This document shows positions 36,429-45,660 of a DNA stretch of 64,000 nucleotides, piece after piece. A program made the position numbers and the translations under genes. The notes under the pieces are model-generated. The model saw only the letters and a program-made list of their open reading frames with translations, did no database searches and was not told the DNA's origin. Positions within the stretch are counted from its first letter, which is position 1. Every line of letters starts with the position of its first letter. This DNA comes from Propionicimonas sp. (lineage in GTDB: Bacteria; Actinomycetota; Actinomycetes; Propionibacteriales; Propionibacteriaceae): the NCBI GenBank assembly GCA_013791955.1, contig VMSW01000007.1:868001-932000 (forward strand), given 5' to 3'.

Positions 36429-36965
36429 ATGCGTGCTGCTGAGCCTCCGGCCACCGACGACTCGGCTGAGGCTGATCCGGTAGCCGTAGCCCGCGAGATC
36501 GCGTTGCGGCAGCTGACGGTGCGCGCCAGGAGTCGGGCCGAGTTGGCCCGGGCCCTGGCGCGTAAGCAGGTGCCGGAGGCGACAGCGAAGACGGTGTTGG
36601 ATCGCCTCGCCGAGGTTGGGCTGGTTGACGACGAGGTGTTCGCCCGTGACTGGCTCGCTGCCGGGGATCGCCGTCAGCGCAGCCGACGCGCATTGTTGGC
36701 CGAACTCGCTGAGAAGGGCGTTGATCGGGACGTGGCCGAAGCTGCTGCCAGCGAGCTCGACTCGGAGCGGGACTACGCGGTGGCCCGGGCCTACGCCGAG
36801 CGCAAGGCGCGCGGACTGGGCCGGGTAGAGCCGGCCGCACGCTACCGCCGGCTCGCCGGAGCGCTAGCCAGACGAGGGTTCCCCGCCCCCGTGGTGGCTC
36901 AGGTGGCCAGGGAAGTGCTGGATGATCTTCCCGACTTTGGCGAGGTGGACGATTCCGTCGATTGA
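36429..36965 (+). CDS. recX: RecA regulatory protein RecX
   Basis: A 178-residue helical repeat protein that modulates RecA filaments. Typical RecX patterns: REIALRQLTVRARSRAELARALARKQVPEATAKTVLDRLAEVGLVDDEVFARDWL. The ATG at 36429 is 4 bases after the recA stop, so it is co-transcribed with recA and SOS-induced. The 211 bases that follow hold no gene. They contain a GGGGC/CCCC hairpin candidate and the ribosome-binding site of rny. Confidence 0.92.
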   Translation: MRAAEPPATDDSAEADPVAVAREIALRQLTVRARSRAELARALARKQVPEATAKTVLDRLAEVGLVDDEVFARDWLAAGDRRQRSRRALLAELAEKGVDRDVAEAAASELDSERDYAVARAYAERKARGLGRVEPAARYRRLAGALARRGFPAPVVAQVAREVLDDLPDFGEVDDSVD

Positions 36966-37176
36966 GGTCGTCGCCTTGGCTCGCCTTGCCAGGGGATCGT
37001 TGGGCGTTTAGCGTTGTCATGGGCGTTTCGGCGACCCGACACTGAGATTGCAAACTATTGGGGCCTGAACCCCGCCACAACTGAGCCAGTCACGGAGCCC
37101 TGAAACGGGCGGGCCGCGAGGTTTGGTGCTGCACCTCAGGTTCGGCTCTGCGTCCCGCTGAACTCAGGAGGAAGCC

Positions 37177-38580
37177 ATGGAGCTCATCATCATTTTGGCG
37201 GTCTTGGTCCCGCTACTCGCAGTGCTGATCGCACTGGTGGTGGTGATCCGGCGCGTCGGTCGCGGTGCGGCCCCGGAAGCCGCCGACGGCGCAGGTGCGC
37301 GGGAAGGGCTACTCAACGAGCGCGAGGCGCGGCTCAACCGCGTCGAAGCCGAACAGCTAGGACGCGGCGAATCACTAGCCCGTGCTGAGGCCGCGTTGGT
37401 GTCTCGCGAAGCCGAGCTGCGCCAGAGCGAGACGGCCCGCGCCGACGCTTTGGCCGAGATTGCCGCCCTCACCCCGGAGCAGGCAAGAGTTGAGTTGCTC
37501 GCTCAAGTCGAACGCGAGGCGAGGCTCGTGGCGGCTCAACTCAGCCACGACATCGAAGCTGCGGCCCAAGCGCAAGCTGAGGCCAGCGCCCGCCGGGCCA
37601 TCGTAACGACCATCCAGCGGGTTGCAGCCGAGCAAACCAACGAGTCCGCGGTCGCGGTGGTGACGCTGCCCAGCGATGACTTGAAAGGCCGCCTGATCGG
37701 CAAGGATGGGCGCAACATTCGTTCCTTCGAGCAGGTCACCGGCGCCAACCTGCTGATCGATGACACCCCTGGCACGGTGCTGTTGAGTTGCTTCGATCCG
37801 CTGCGCCGCGAGATCGCGCGACTGACACTGATCGATCTAATCGCTGACGGCCGCATTCACCCAGGCCGAATCGAAGACGTGCATGCCCGCAACTCAGCCA
37901 ATACCGAGCGGCTCTGCGTCCAGGCCGCCGAATCAGCGCTGTCCGAAATGGGCATCACCGACCTGAACCCAGCCCTGCTACCGGTGCTCGGGTCGCTGAA
38001 GTTCCGCACTTCCTACGGTCAGAACGTTCTCGCGCATCTGGTCGAGTGTGGGCACATCGCGGCGACCCTGGCCGCAGAGCTCGGCGTCGACGTGGCCACC
38101 TGTCGGCGGGCCGCCTTCCTGCATGACCTGGGCAAGGCCGTGGTTGATGAGTCCGGCTCGCACGCAATGGTGGGCGCCGAGTTGGCCCGTCGCTACGGCG
38201 AGCATCCGGACATCGTCCATGCCATCGAGGCCCACCACAACGAAGTCGAGCCGACCACGGTCGAGGCCATCCTCACCCAGGCCGCGGATAGCATCAGCGC
38301 CAGCCGTCCCGGCGCCCGACGGGAGAGCCTGGAGGCCTATGTGCAGCGGCTGGAAAAGTTGGAGAAGCTGGCCGGCGCTCACCCAGGGGTGACGAAGGTG
38401 TACGCCATGCAAGCCGGACGCGAAGTGCGAGTGCTGGTGGCCCCCGAGCAAGTCACCGACGCCGATTCGCTAGCCCTGGCCCGCGAGATCGCCAGGCAGG
38501 TCGAGGCAGAACTCAGCTACCCCGGCAACATCCACATCACTGTGGTCCGCGAATCCAGAGCCACTGCCGTGGCGCGTTGA
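37177..38580 (+). CDS. rny: ribonuclease Y
   Basis: Membrane-anchored endoribonuclease that starts mRNA decay; 467 residues. One N-terminal helix (residues 3-25), a long charged coiled-coil (about 35-145), a KH domain with GRLIGKDGRNIRSFEQVTGANLLIDDTPG (about 170-200), and an HD domain with FLHDLGKAVVD and IEAHHNE. AGGAGG precedes the ATG. RNase Y is less usual in actinomycetes, which mostly rely on RNase E, but occurs in some lineages. The coiled coil is shorter than in Bacillus RNase Y (about 520 residues). Confidence 0.93.
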   Translation: MELIIILAVLVPLLAVLIALVVVIRRVGRGAAPEAADGAGAREGLLNEREARLNRVEAEQLGRGESLARAEAALVSREAELRQSETARADALAEIAALTPEQARVELLAQVEREARLVAAQLSHDIEAAAQAQAEASARRAIVTTIQRVAAEQTNESAVAVVTLPSDDLKGRLIGKDGRNIRSFEQVTGANLLIDDTPGTVLLSCFDPLRREIARLTLIDLIADGRIHPGRIEDVHARNSANTERLCVQAAESALSEMGITDLNPALLPVLGSLKFRTSYGQNVLAHLVECGHIAATLAAELGVDVATCRRAAFLHDLGKAVVDESGSHAMVGAELARRYGEHPDIVHAIEAHHNEVEPTTVEAILTQAADSISASRPGARRESLEAYVQRLEKLEKLAGAHPGVTKVYAMQAGREVRVLVAPEQVTDADSLALAREIARQVEAELSYPGNIHITVVRESRATAVAR

Positions 38581-38585
38581 ACCGG

Positions 38586-38591
38586 TAAAGT
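38586..38591 (+). promoter_or_regulatory. -10 hexamer of miaB
   Basis: TAAAGT 49 bases before the miaB ATG, directly after the rny stop. Confidence 0.35.
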
Positions 38592-38640
38592 CAGACAGCC
38601 ACCAAACGGCTCCCAGCACCTTCAGGATGAAGACCAACCC

Positions 38641-40089
38641 ATGAGCAACACCGCCCAACCCCGCACCTTCCAGGTAATCACCTACGGCTGCCAGATGAAT
38701 GTGCACGACTCTGAACGCATCGCTGGCGTCCTGATTGAGGCCGGCTATCGGCAGGCAGCCGTAGCCGATCAGGCCGACCTGGTGGTGTTCAATACCTGCG
38801 CGGTGCGGGAAAACGCCGACAACCGGCTCTACGGCAATCTGGGCCACCTGGCGCCGGTAAAGCAGGGTCATCCTGGGATGCAAATCGCGGTCGGCGGCTG
38901 CATGGCGCAGAAGGACCGCCAAATTGTCGTTGACAAGGCGCCCTGGGTGGACGTGGTCTTCGGCACCAACAATTTGGGGTCCTTGCCCGCACTCCTGGAG
39001 CGATCGCGGGTGAACAACGCCGCCCAGGTGGAGATCCTGGAATCGTTGGAACGCTTCCCCTCCACCCTGCCTACCCGGCGCGACTCTGCCTACGCGGCTT
39101 GGGTATCGATCAGCGTCGGCTGCAACAACACCTGCACCTTCTGCATCGTGCCGGCACTGCGGGGCAAAGAGACCGACCGGCGCCCCGGCGACATCCTGGC
39201 CGAGATTCGCGCACTGGTTTCCGAAGGCGTCCAGGAAATTACCCTGTTGGGGCAGAACGTCAACACCTACGGAGTGGAATTTGGGGACGCTGGGGCCTTC
39301 GCCAAGCTGTTGCGATCCTGCGGTGAGATCGACGGATTGGAGCGGGTGCGCTTCACCTCTCCGCATCCGGCTGCGTTCAGCGACGACGTAATCGCCGCCA
39401 TGGCCGAGACCCCCAACGTGATGCCCAGCCTGCACATGCCGCTGCAATCCGGCTCGGACGTGGTCCTCAAGGCGATGCGGCGCTCCTACCGTTCGGAGAA
39501 GTTCCTGGGCATCCTCGACCGGGTGCGTGCTGCGATGCCGGATGCCGCCATCACCACCGACGTAATCGTCGGCTTCCCTGGCGAAACTGAAGCCGACTTC
39601 CAGTCCACCCTGGACGTGGTGGCCGCGGCTCGCTTCGCTGCGGCCTTCACCTTCCAATACTCGATTAGGCCAGGTACCCCCGCCGCGACCATGCCTGATC
39701 AGGTGCCAGCCAAGGTCGTCACCGAGCGCTACCAGCGGCTGGTTGATCTGGTCGGCGAGATCAGCTGGGCGGAGAACTCCAAACTGGTTGGGCAGCAGGT
39801 CGAGGTGATGTTCGCCGATGGGGAGGGTCGCAAAGACGGCGCCACCGCACGGATGTCGGGCCGGGCGCGCGACAACCGACTGGTGCACGTGCGAGTGCCC
39901 GAGGAGGCCGAAGCGAGGCCCCGTCCCGGCGATATTGGGCTGGTGGAGGTCACCTACGCTGCACCGCACCATCTCAACGCGGATGCGCCGCTCACCGACT
40001 TGCGCCGGACCCGCGGTGGGGACGCCTGGGCGTCCGCCCAGGGCCCGACCACGATCGGACTGGGGTTGCCGAAGCTGGCCAGAAAATGA
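38641..40089 (+). CDS. miaB: tRNA-2-methylthio-N6-dimethylallyladenosine synthase
   Basis: Radical-SAM methylthiotransferase modifying A37 of tRNAs reading UNN codons, after MiaA. 482 residues. MTTase cysteines: Cys17 in [14 protein letters not shown], one in [12 protein letters not shown] and one in VGGCMAQKD. The radical SAM motif is [13 protein letters not shown] domain covers about residues 375-445. A terminator follows, so miaA 430 bases downstream is a separate unit. Confidence 0.97.
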   Translation: MSNTAQPRTFQVITYGCQMNVHDSERIAGVLIEAGYRQAAVADQADLVVFNTCAVRENADNRLYGNLGHLAPVKQGHPGMQIAVGGCMAQKDRQIVVDKAPWVDVVFGTNNLGSLPALLERSRVNNAAQVEILESLERFPSTLPTRRDSAYAAWVSISVGCNNTCTFCIVPALRGKETDRRPGDILAEIRALVSEGVQEITLLGQNVNTYGVEFGDAGAFAKLLRSCGEIDGLERVRFTSPHPAAFSDDVIAAMAETPNVMPSLHMPLQSGSDVVLKAMRRSYRSEKFLGILDRVRAAMPDAAITTDVIVGFPGETEADFQSTLDVVAAARFAAAFTFQYSIRPGTPAATMPDQVPAKVVTERYQRLVDLVGEISWAENSKLVGQQVEVMFADGEGRKDGATARMSGRARDNRLVHVRVPEEAEARPRPGDIGLVEVTYAAPHHLNADAPLTDLRRTRGGDAWASAQGPTTIGLGLPKLARK

Positions 40090-40090
40090 G

Positions 40091-40122
40091 CCGAGGGGCC
40101 GGCATTTGAGCCGACCCCTCGG
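40091..40122. terminator. terminator after miaB, probably bidirectional
   Basis: A 13-bp stem with one mismatch (40091-40103 with 40110-40122), loop atttga, no long T tract. It lies between miaB and the convergent small antitoxin-like gene. Confidence 0.7.
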
Positions 40123-40170
40123 GTTCGTCGTTTGTGCAGGTCTTAACCTGCTTCCAGATCAGTCGATCTG

Positions 40171-40344
40171 CTACTGGCCTTCGCCGCCCAGTTGATCCTT
40201 GAGGAAGTCCTGGGCCTGATCGACCTGCGCGGAGTACTGGCCGCCGGTCTGGCCATCAATCAAGTCACCAACCAAGTCGATGCCCTGCTTGACCTCAGCT
40301 TCGTGGCCGTCCACCGCGTCTTTGATCTGTTCGACGATGTCCAT
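40171..40344 (-). CDS. MT0933-like antitoxin family small protein
   Basis: A 57-residue acidic protein starting MDIVEQIKDAVDGHEAEVKQ and continuing with IDLVGDLIDGQTGGQYSAQVDQAQDFLKDQLGG. The D-x-TGGxY-x2-QVD-x3-DFL pattern is that of MT0933/Rv0909-type antitoxins and related CsbD-like stress proteins. GAGGAGG lies 4 bases before the ATG, a near-perfect ribosome-binding site. No toxin gene adjoins it, so antitoxin activity is doubtful here. The 171 bases upstream to miaA contain no other gene. Confidence 0.8.
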   Translation of the reverse strand: MDIVEQIKDAVDGHEAEVKQGIDLVGDLIDGQTGGQYSAQVDQAQDFLKDQLGGEGQ

Positions 40345-40515
40345 GCGACCTCCTCTCTGTCCGGGTAAGCCGGTGGGATCCCGGCTGCCCCACCATTGTG
40401 GCTCAAGCCCACAGGTTGTGGCAGTACTTCGAATGGCAAGACTTGCCCAATTCTTCGATACCGAAGCTGAGCCTCAGCCGCGCCCATTGGGCCGCAGCAG
40501 GGCAGCCGGGGGAGA

Positions 40516-41469
40516 ATGTCTCAGATGACTCAGTTCCCAGTGGTGGCCCTCAACGGTCCGACGGCCAGCGGCAAGACCGCGGCGGCCGTGGCACTGGCCC
40601 ACGAACTCGCCGGCATCGGCATCACTGCCGAAGTGATCAACGCCGATTCGATGTTGGTCTACCGGGGAATGGATATCGGCACGGCCAAACCCACCCTCGC
40701 CGAACGAGAAGGCGTGCCGCATCATCTGATCGACATTCTTCCGGTGACCCAGACCGCCTCGGTGGCGGAGTTTCAAAAGCTGGCCAGGGCGGCCATCGCC
40801 GACTGCCGGCGGCGAGAGGTGCTACCCATCCTCACCGGAGGCTCGGCGCTGTACGTCCATGCGATCGTGGATGAGTTCAGCTTCCCGGCCACCGACCCGC
40901 AGCTGCGGGCCCGCCTGGAGGCCGACCTCGAGGAACTCGGGTCGCAGGCGCTGTACGAGCGCCTGAAGGCGGTGGATGCCGCGACCGCCGCAGTAATGAT
41001 TCCGGGCAACGGCCGCCGGATCGTCCGGGCACTGGAGGCCCTGGAGCTCACCGGCTCGTTCACCGCCGAGCTACCCGAATGGCGCTACGCCCTGGCCGGG
41101 GTGCTTCAGTTCGGGTTGGAAGTGCCCCGAGAAGTGCTGGACGTGCGCATCAACGCGCGGGTGGACCAGATGTGGGCCGATGGGCTGGTCGCCGAGGTGC
41201 AGGAGTTGGAGGCCCAGGGGTTGCGCCAAGGGCGGACGGCTTCGCGGGCGATCGGGTACCGGCAGGTGCTGGCGATGTTGGACGGCGAACTGAGCCCGGC
41301 GGAGGCGAAGGCGTCCACAGCGCAGGGCACCCGACGATTGGCCCGTAAACAGCTTGGCTGGTTCCGCCGCGATCCGCGGATCACCTGGTTGCCGCCCGAG
41401 CCTGATGGGGCGCGGAGTTTCGCCGCGCAGGTGCGAGGTAGGGTTCAAGCTGAAGTCAGGGAGGCATGA
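40516..41469 (+). CDS. miaA: tRNA dimethylallyltransferase
   Basis: Transfers a dimethylallyl group from DMAPP to N6 of A37 in tRNA; 317 residues. P-loop GPTASGKT at 14-21, INADSMLVYRGMDIGTAKPT, ILTGGSALYVHAIVDE and a C-terminal TASRAIGYRQVL, all family hallmarks. The start could also be the second ATG (40525), since GGGGGAG is better spaced for it. dapF follows after 1 base. It supplies the substrate of MiaB encoded just upstream. Confidence 0.96.
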   Translation: MSQMTQFPVVALNGPTASGKTAAAVALAHELAGIGITAEVINADSMLVYRGMDIGTAKPTLAEREGVPHHLIDILPVTQTASVAEFQKLARAAIADCRRREVLPILTGGSALYVHAIVDEFSFPATDPQLRARLEADLEELGSQALYERLKAVDAATAAVMIPGNGRRIVRALEALELTGSFTAELPEWRYALAGVLQFGLEVPREVLDVRINARVDQMWADGLVAEVQELEAQGLRQGRTASRAIGYRQVLAMLDGELSPAEAKASTAQGTRRLARKQLGWFRRDPRITWLPPEPDGARSFAAQVRGRVQAEVREA

Positions 41470-41470
41470 G

Positions 41471-42292
41471 ATGCGCAGCATCGAGTTCGCGAAGGGTCAC
41501 GGCACCCGCAATGATTTCGTGCTCATCCTCGACCGCGATGGCCTGATGGAACTGTCCGATGCAGAAGTCGCTTTCCTGTGTGACCGGCGTGGCGGCATCG
41601 GTGGTGACGGCATCCTGCGGGCAGTCGATTCGGCCATGATGCCTGGCTACGAATCGCCAGATGGGCTGTGGTTCATGGACTACCGCAATGCTGACGGCTC
41701 GATCGCTGAGATGTGCGGTAACGGGCTGCGGGTCTTTCTGCGCTTTCTGGCCGAGGAGAACCTGGTCGATCCCACCGGGCCGGTGACCGTGGGCACCCGG
41801 GCCGGACTGCGTACCGGTCATTTTCTCAGTGATGGTCGGATCGCGGTGACCATGGGCCAGGTGCGAGCGGACGGGCCGGTTCAGATCGAGTTGGGTGGCC
41901 GCAGCTGGCTAGCTGAGTCGGTTGACGTGGGCAATCCCCACGCCGTGGTGCGCCTTGACCCAACCGACTCGCTGGCCGACCTTGATCTGACCAAACAACC
42001 CACCTGGACGCCGGTTGCCGCCTTTCCCAATGGGGTGAATGTTGAGTTCGTGGTGCCAGCGGGGCCTCAGCGAGTGAGTCTGCGCGTCCATGAGCGGGGA
42101 GTGGGGGAGACCCAGTCGTGTGGCACCGGAGTGGTGGCGGTGGCTTCAGTATTTGCCCCGGGCGGCCGGTGCGCCGTGATGGTGCCCGGTGGTGAGCTTG
42201 AAGTGGACTCCAGCGGTGCCGAGGCGATTCTCACTGGACCGGCCGAAATCGTCGCCCGCGGACGCTGCTATTTGCCAGCGAATCCGGCCTAG
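41471..42292 (+). CDS. dapF: diaminopimelate epimerase
   Basis: Converts LL- to meso-diaminopimelate for lysine and peptidoglycan; PLP-independent, two-cysteine mechanism. 273 residues. Catalytic Cys82 in MCGNGLRVF and Cys217 in GETQSCGTGVVAVA. It begins FAKGHGTRNDFVLILD. Tightly packed in the miaA-dapF-hflX-dinG run. The presence of DapF means the cell can make the meso isomer, but many Propionibacteriales use LL-DAP in the wall. Confidence 0.96.
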   Translation: MRSIEFAKGHGTRNDFVLILDRDGLMELSDAEVAFLCDRRGGIGGDGILRAVDSAMMPGYESPDGLWFMDYRNADGSIAEMCGNGLRVFLRFLAEENLVDPTGPVTVGTRAGLRTGHFLSDGRIAVTMGQVRADGPVQIELGGRSWLAESVDVGNPHAVVRLDPTDSLADLDLTKQPTWTPVAAFPNGVNVEFVVPAGPQRVSLRVHERGVGETQSCGTGVVAVASVFAPGGRCAVMVPGGELEVDSSGAEAILTGPAEIVARGRCYLPANPA

Positions 42293-42296
42293 CCGA

Positions 42297-43730
42297 ATGG
42301 TTGAAATGAACGACGACCCCTACCTCGACGACCCTGATGATGATCTGGACGGCGACCAGCTGGAACTTGCCGAACGGCGATCGTTGCGCCGGGTCGCGGG
42401 CATGTCCACCCAGTTGGCCGACATCAGCGAAGTCGAATACCGCGACCTCCAACTGGAGCGGGTGGTGCTGGTCAGCGTGTGGACGTCCGGCACTCAAGCA
42501 GACGCCGACTTTGCGATGGCCGAACTGAAGCTGCTGGCCGAGACCGCTGGCTCGGAGGTGCTGGAAGGATTGGTGCAGCGACGCAACAGCCCTGATCCGG
42601 CAACCTTTGTCGGCCGGGGCAAGGTGGACGAGGTCCGCGAGGCGGTGATCGCCACTGGTGCCGACACGGTGATCTGCGACGGTGAACTCGAACCGGCCCA
42701 GTTGCGCAACTTGGAAGATCGGATCGGGGTGAAGGTGATCGACCGCACCTCGCTGATTCTGGATATCTTCGCCCAGCATGCCAAAAGCATTGAGGGCAAA
42801 GCCCAAGTGGAGCTGGCCCAACTGCAGTATCTGCGCCAGCGGCTGCGTGGTTGGGGTGGAAACCTGTCTCGCCAAGCCGGTGGCCGGGCTGCCGCCGGTG
42901 CCGGGATCGGTGGACGCGGGCCGGGTGAGACCAAGATCGAAACTGACCGGCGTCGAATAAAGACCCGGATCTCCATACTGCGGCGGCGACTGCGGGAGCT
43001 CGATGAGGTGCGCCAGACCAAGCGCGCCCAGCGACACCGAAACCAGGTGCCCAGCGTGGCCATTGTTGGGTACACCAATGCCGGGAAGAGCTCTCTGCTG
43101 AACCGGCTGACTGGTGCTGGGGTGCTGGTGGAGAATGCACTATTCGCGACGCTGGACCCGACCACCCGACGCACCGAAGGCGCGGACGGGCGGGTCTACA
43201 CCCTCACTGACACGGTCGGCTTCATTCGCCACCTGCCCCATGACCTGGTGGAGGCTTTCCGCTCCACTTTGGAGGAATCGGTAGCTGCCGATCTGCTCCT
43301 GCATGTGGTGGACGGTTCCGACCCCGACCCCTTCGGCCAGGTGGATGCGGTGCGCAAGGTGCTGGGCGAGATCGGTGCGACCGGAGTCGCCGAGCAGTTG
43401 GTGATCAACAAGATCGACGCTGCCGCTGCTGATGTGTTGCTGGCCCTGCGTGGCCGCTTTCCCGAAGCCATGCTGGTCTCGGCACGAACTGGTGAGGGCA
43501 TCGCGGAGTTGCTGGTCAGGATTGAGGAGCGGTTGCCGCGTCCTGGCGTGGAGGTGCGTGCCCTGGTGCCGTACGCCCGTGGGGACCTGATCGACCGGAT
43601 CCACTCAGCAGGTGAGTTCATCAGCAGCGAGCACACCGAAGCCGGCACGTTGGTGGTGGCCAGGGTGAATGCCGACTTGGCCGGCGAGTTGGCCCGCTAT
43701 GCCGAGGCCGAAGATGCCGGACAGCACTGA
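42297..43730 (+). CDS. hflX: GTPase HflX
   Basis: Ribosome-splitting GTPase active in heat and stress; 477 residues. The N-terminal domain holds NSPDPATFVGRGKVDEVREAV and the family-specific glycine-rich segment GGNLSRQAGGRAAAGAGIGGRGPGETKIETDRR. G-domain: GYTNAGKSSLLNRLTG, DTVGFIRHLPH, NKIDA. A 50-residue acidic N-terminal extension rich in Asp is typical for actinomycetes. Start at 42297, with a second ATG at 42306; neither has a strong ribosome-binding site. It overlaps dinG by 17 bases. Confidence 0.95.
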   Translation: MVEMNDDPYLDDPDDDLDGDQLELAERRSLRRVAGMSTQLADISEVEYRDLQLERVVLVSVWTSGTQADADFAMAELKLLAETAGSEVLEGLVQRRNSPDPATFVGRGKVDEVREAVIATGADTVICDGELEPAQLRNLEDRIGVKVIDRTSLILDIFAQHAKSIEGKAQVELAQLQYLRQRLRGWGGNLSRQAGGRAAAGAGIGGRGPGETKIETDRRRIKTRISILRRRLRELDEVRQTKRAQRHRNQVPSVAIVGYTNAGKSSLLNRLTGAGVLVENALFATLDPTTRRTEGADGRVYTLTDTVGFIRHLPHDLVEAFRSTLEESVAADLLLHVVDGSDPDPFGQVDAVRKVLGEIGATGVAEQLVINKIDAAAADVLLALRGRFPEAMLVSARTGEGIAELLVRIEERLPRPGVEVRALVPYARGDLIDRIHSAGEFISSEHTEAGTLVVARVNADLAGELARYAEAEDAGQH

Positions 43731-45660
43731 GGCGACCGAGCAGATCCTGGCGACTGCGGTAGCTGGGATCGGGGGCGCCCGCCGTCCAGGCCAGGTGGTG
43801 ATGGCGGCCGAGGTCGAGGAGACCTTCGCGGCGGGCCAACATGTGCTCGTGCAAGCCGGCACCGGCACCGGGAAATCGCTGGGCTACTTGGCCCCGGCGC
43901 TGGCCAAGCTGGTTGCCGAGCCGGAATCACGGGTGGTGATTGCGACCGCCACTCTGGCCCTGCAGGCCCAGCTGGCCAGCAAGGACATCCCAGCTGCGGT
44001 GGCGGCTTGCGAGGAGGTCACCGGGGCTGTGGTGCGCCACGCAGTGCTGAAAGGCCGCAGCAACTACGTGTGCCTGTTGAAGGTGCGCGACGGTCAAGGC
44101 GAAGAGCAGGCCGCGTTGCTGCCCGAGACGGGCCAAACCTCTGATTTGGGTGCCGAGGTGCTCCAGCTGCGCAGTTGGGCTGAAGAGCAGGCCGAATCCG
44201 GGGCATTGGGTGATCGCGATGACGCCCCTGGTCACTCTCCGGCCGCCTGGGCGCAGGTTTCGGTGCCGGTACGGGAGTGCCTCGGGGTGCAACGCTGCCC
44301 GCAAGGGGCCGCCTGTCTGGTGGAGAAATCCCGCCAGCTGGCCCGCGGTAGCCAGTTGGTAGTGACCAATCACGCCCTATTGGCAATCGATGCCCTGCAT
44401 GGTGGCACCGCGCTGCCCGAGTACGACGCCTTGGTGATCGATGAGGCCCATGAGCTGGTCTCGCGGGTCACCGGTGCGGCCTCAGTCGAGCTGAGTCCGT
44501 CCACGGTGGAGCGGGTGGCCAAGCGATGCCTGTCCTGGTTGAGCGATGACACTGGGCTGGACTTCCTTGATGCTGCCGATGCACTGCAAACCGGACTTGA
44601 CGCCGGCGAAGTGGGCCGCGTCACCGATCCCGACGCCGAAGTACGCGCGGCATTCGTGGCCGTCCGAGATTCGGCTCGGGCCGCGATCAGCGGACTGGCT
44701 GGCGGCAGCGATGACGAGACCGAGCGACGCCAGGCCCAGGCCGCGGCGCAGGAAATCTTCGACGTCGCCGAGCGGATGGCCAAATTGGGCGAATTCGACG
44801 TGATCTGGGTCTCCGAATCTGATCGGTTCGGGCGGCAGGCCAACTGCGCTCCGCTATCAGTAGCTGGGTTGCTGCGAAACCAGATCTTCGACGCCCATCC
44901 CACGGTGCTCACTTCGGCGACGCTCAAGATCGGCGGCGACTTCACCTCATTTGCCTACTCTCTTGGGCTGGGTGGACCAGCCGATGGCGGCTACCGGGCC
45001 GTCGATGTCGGCTCGCCATTCGACTATGGGACCCAAGGCATCCTGTACGTCGCTCGCCAACTGCCACCGCCGAGCCGCGAGGGCAGTAGTCCTGAGACGC
45101 TGGCCGAGATCGCTGAACTGCTGTGGGCCGCTGAGGGGCGCACCTTGGGCTTGTTCGCTTCCCAACGGGCTGCCGAAGCCGCGGCCCGGTATTGCCGGGA
45201 GCAACTTCCCGACCGGCTGGTGCTGTGCCAGGGTGATGCGCACCTGGCCCGCCTCACCACTGAGTTCATTGAAGACCCGGAGGCCTCACTGTTTGGCACC
45301 TTGTCGCTGTGGCAGGGCATCGACGTGCCTGGTGATACCTGCCGGTTGGTGATCATCGACAAGATTCCCTTCCCGAGACCGGACGACCCGCTGATGCAGG
45401 CCCGGCAACAGGCAGTGGCCGAGGCTGGCGGCAACGGCTTCATGGCGGTGGCCGCGACTCACGCCGGTCTGCTGCTGGCCCAGGGCGCGGGGCGGCTGAT
45501 CCGGACCATGGAGGATCGCGGAGTGGTCGCGGTTCTGGACCCCCGCCTGGTCACCGCCCGCTACGGGAGCTTCCTGAAGGCGTCCATGCCGGACTTCTGG
45601 ATGACGACTGATCGCGAAGTGGCCATCGCAGCCTTGAGACGGCTGGGGGAGAGCGCTTAG
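43714..45660 (+). CDS. dinG: DinG-like ATP-dependent DNA helicase
   Basis: XPD-family superfamily 2 helicase, 648 residues. Walker A VQAGTGTGKSLGYL; DEAH box YDALVIDEAHE; TSATLKIGG; C-terminal motif SLWQGIDVPG and QGAGRLIRTMED. Four cysteines between the Walker motifs (YVCLL, RECLGVQRCPQGAACL) are suited to hold a [4Fe-4S] cluster. The ATG at 43714 is inside hflX and preceded by GAGG. There is no LexA box in front of it. It converges with the reductase gene, the stops overlapping by 4 bases. Confidence 0.93.
   Translation: MPDSTEATEQILATAVAGIGGARRPGQVVMAAEVEETFAAGQHVLVQAGTGTGKSLGYLAPALAKLVAEPESRVVIATATLALQAQLASKDIPAAVAACEEVTGAVVRHAVLKGRSNYVCLLKVRDGQGEEQAALLPETGQTSDLGAEVLQLRSWAEEQAESGALGDRDDAPGHSPAAWAQVSVPVRECLGVQRCPQGAACLVEKSRQLARGSQLVVTNHALLAIDALHGGTALPEYDALVIDEAHELVSRVTGAASVELSPSTVERVAKRCLSWLSDDTGLDFLDAADALQTGLDAGEVGRVTDPDAEVRAAFVAVRDSARAAISGLAGGSDDETERRQAQAAAQEIFDVAERMAKLGEFDVIWVSESDRFGRQANCAPLSVAGLLRNQIFDAHPTVLTSATLKIGGDFTSFAYSLGLGGPADGGYRAVDVGSPFDYGTQGILYVARQLPPPSREGSSPETLAEIAELLWAAEGRTLGLFASQRAAEAAARYCREQLPDRLVLCQGDAHLARLTTEFIEDPEASLFGTLSLWQGIDVPGDTCRLVIIDKIPFPRPDDPLMQARQQAVAEAGGNGFMAVAATHAGLLLAQGAGRLIRTMEDRGVVAVLDPRLVTARYGSFLKASMPDFWMTTDREVAIAALRRLGESA

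Noticed and set aside
38470..39972. 500-codon open frame on the minus strand
   Set aside because: Antisense to miaB; no protein-like motifs.
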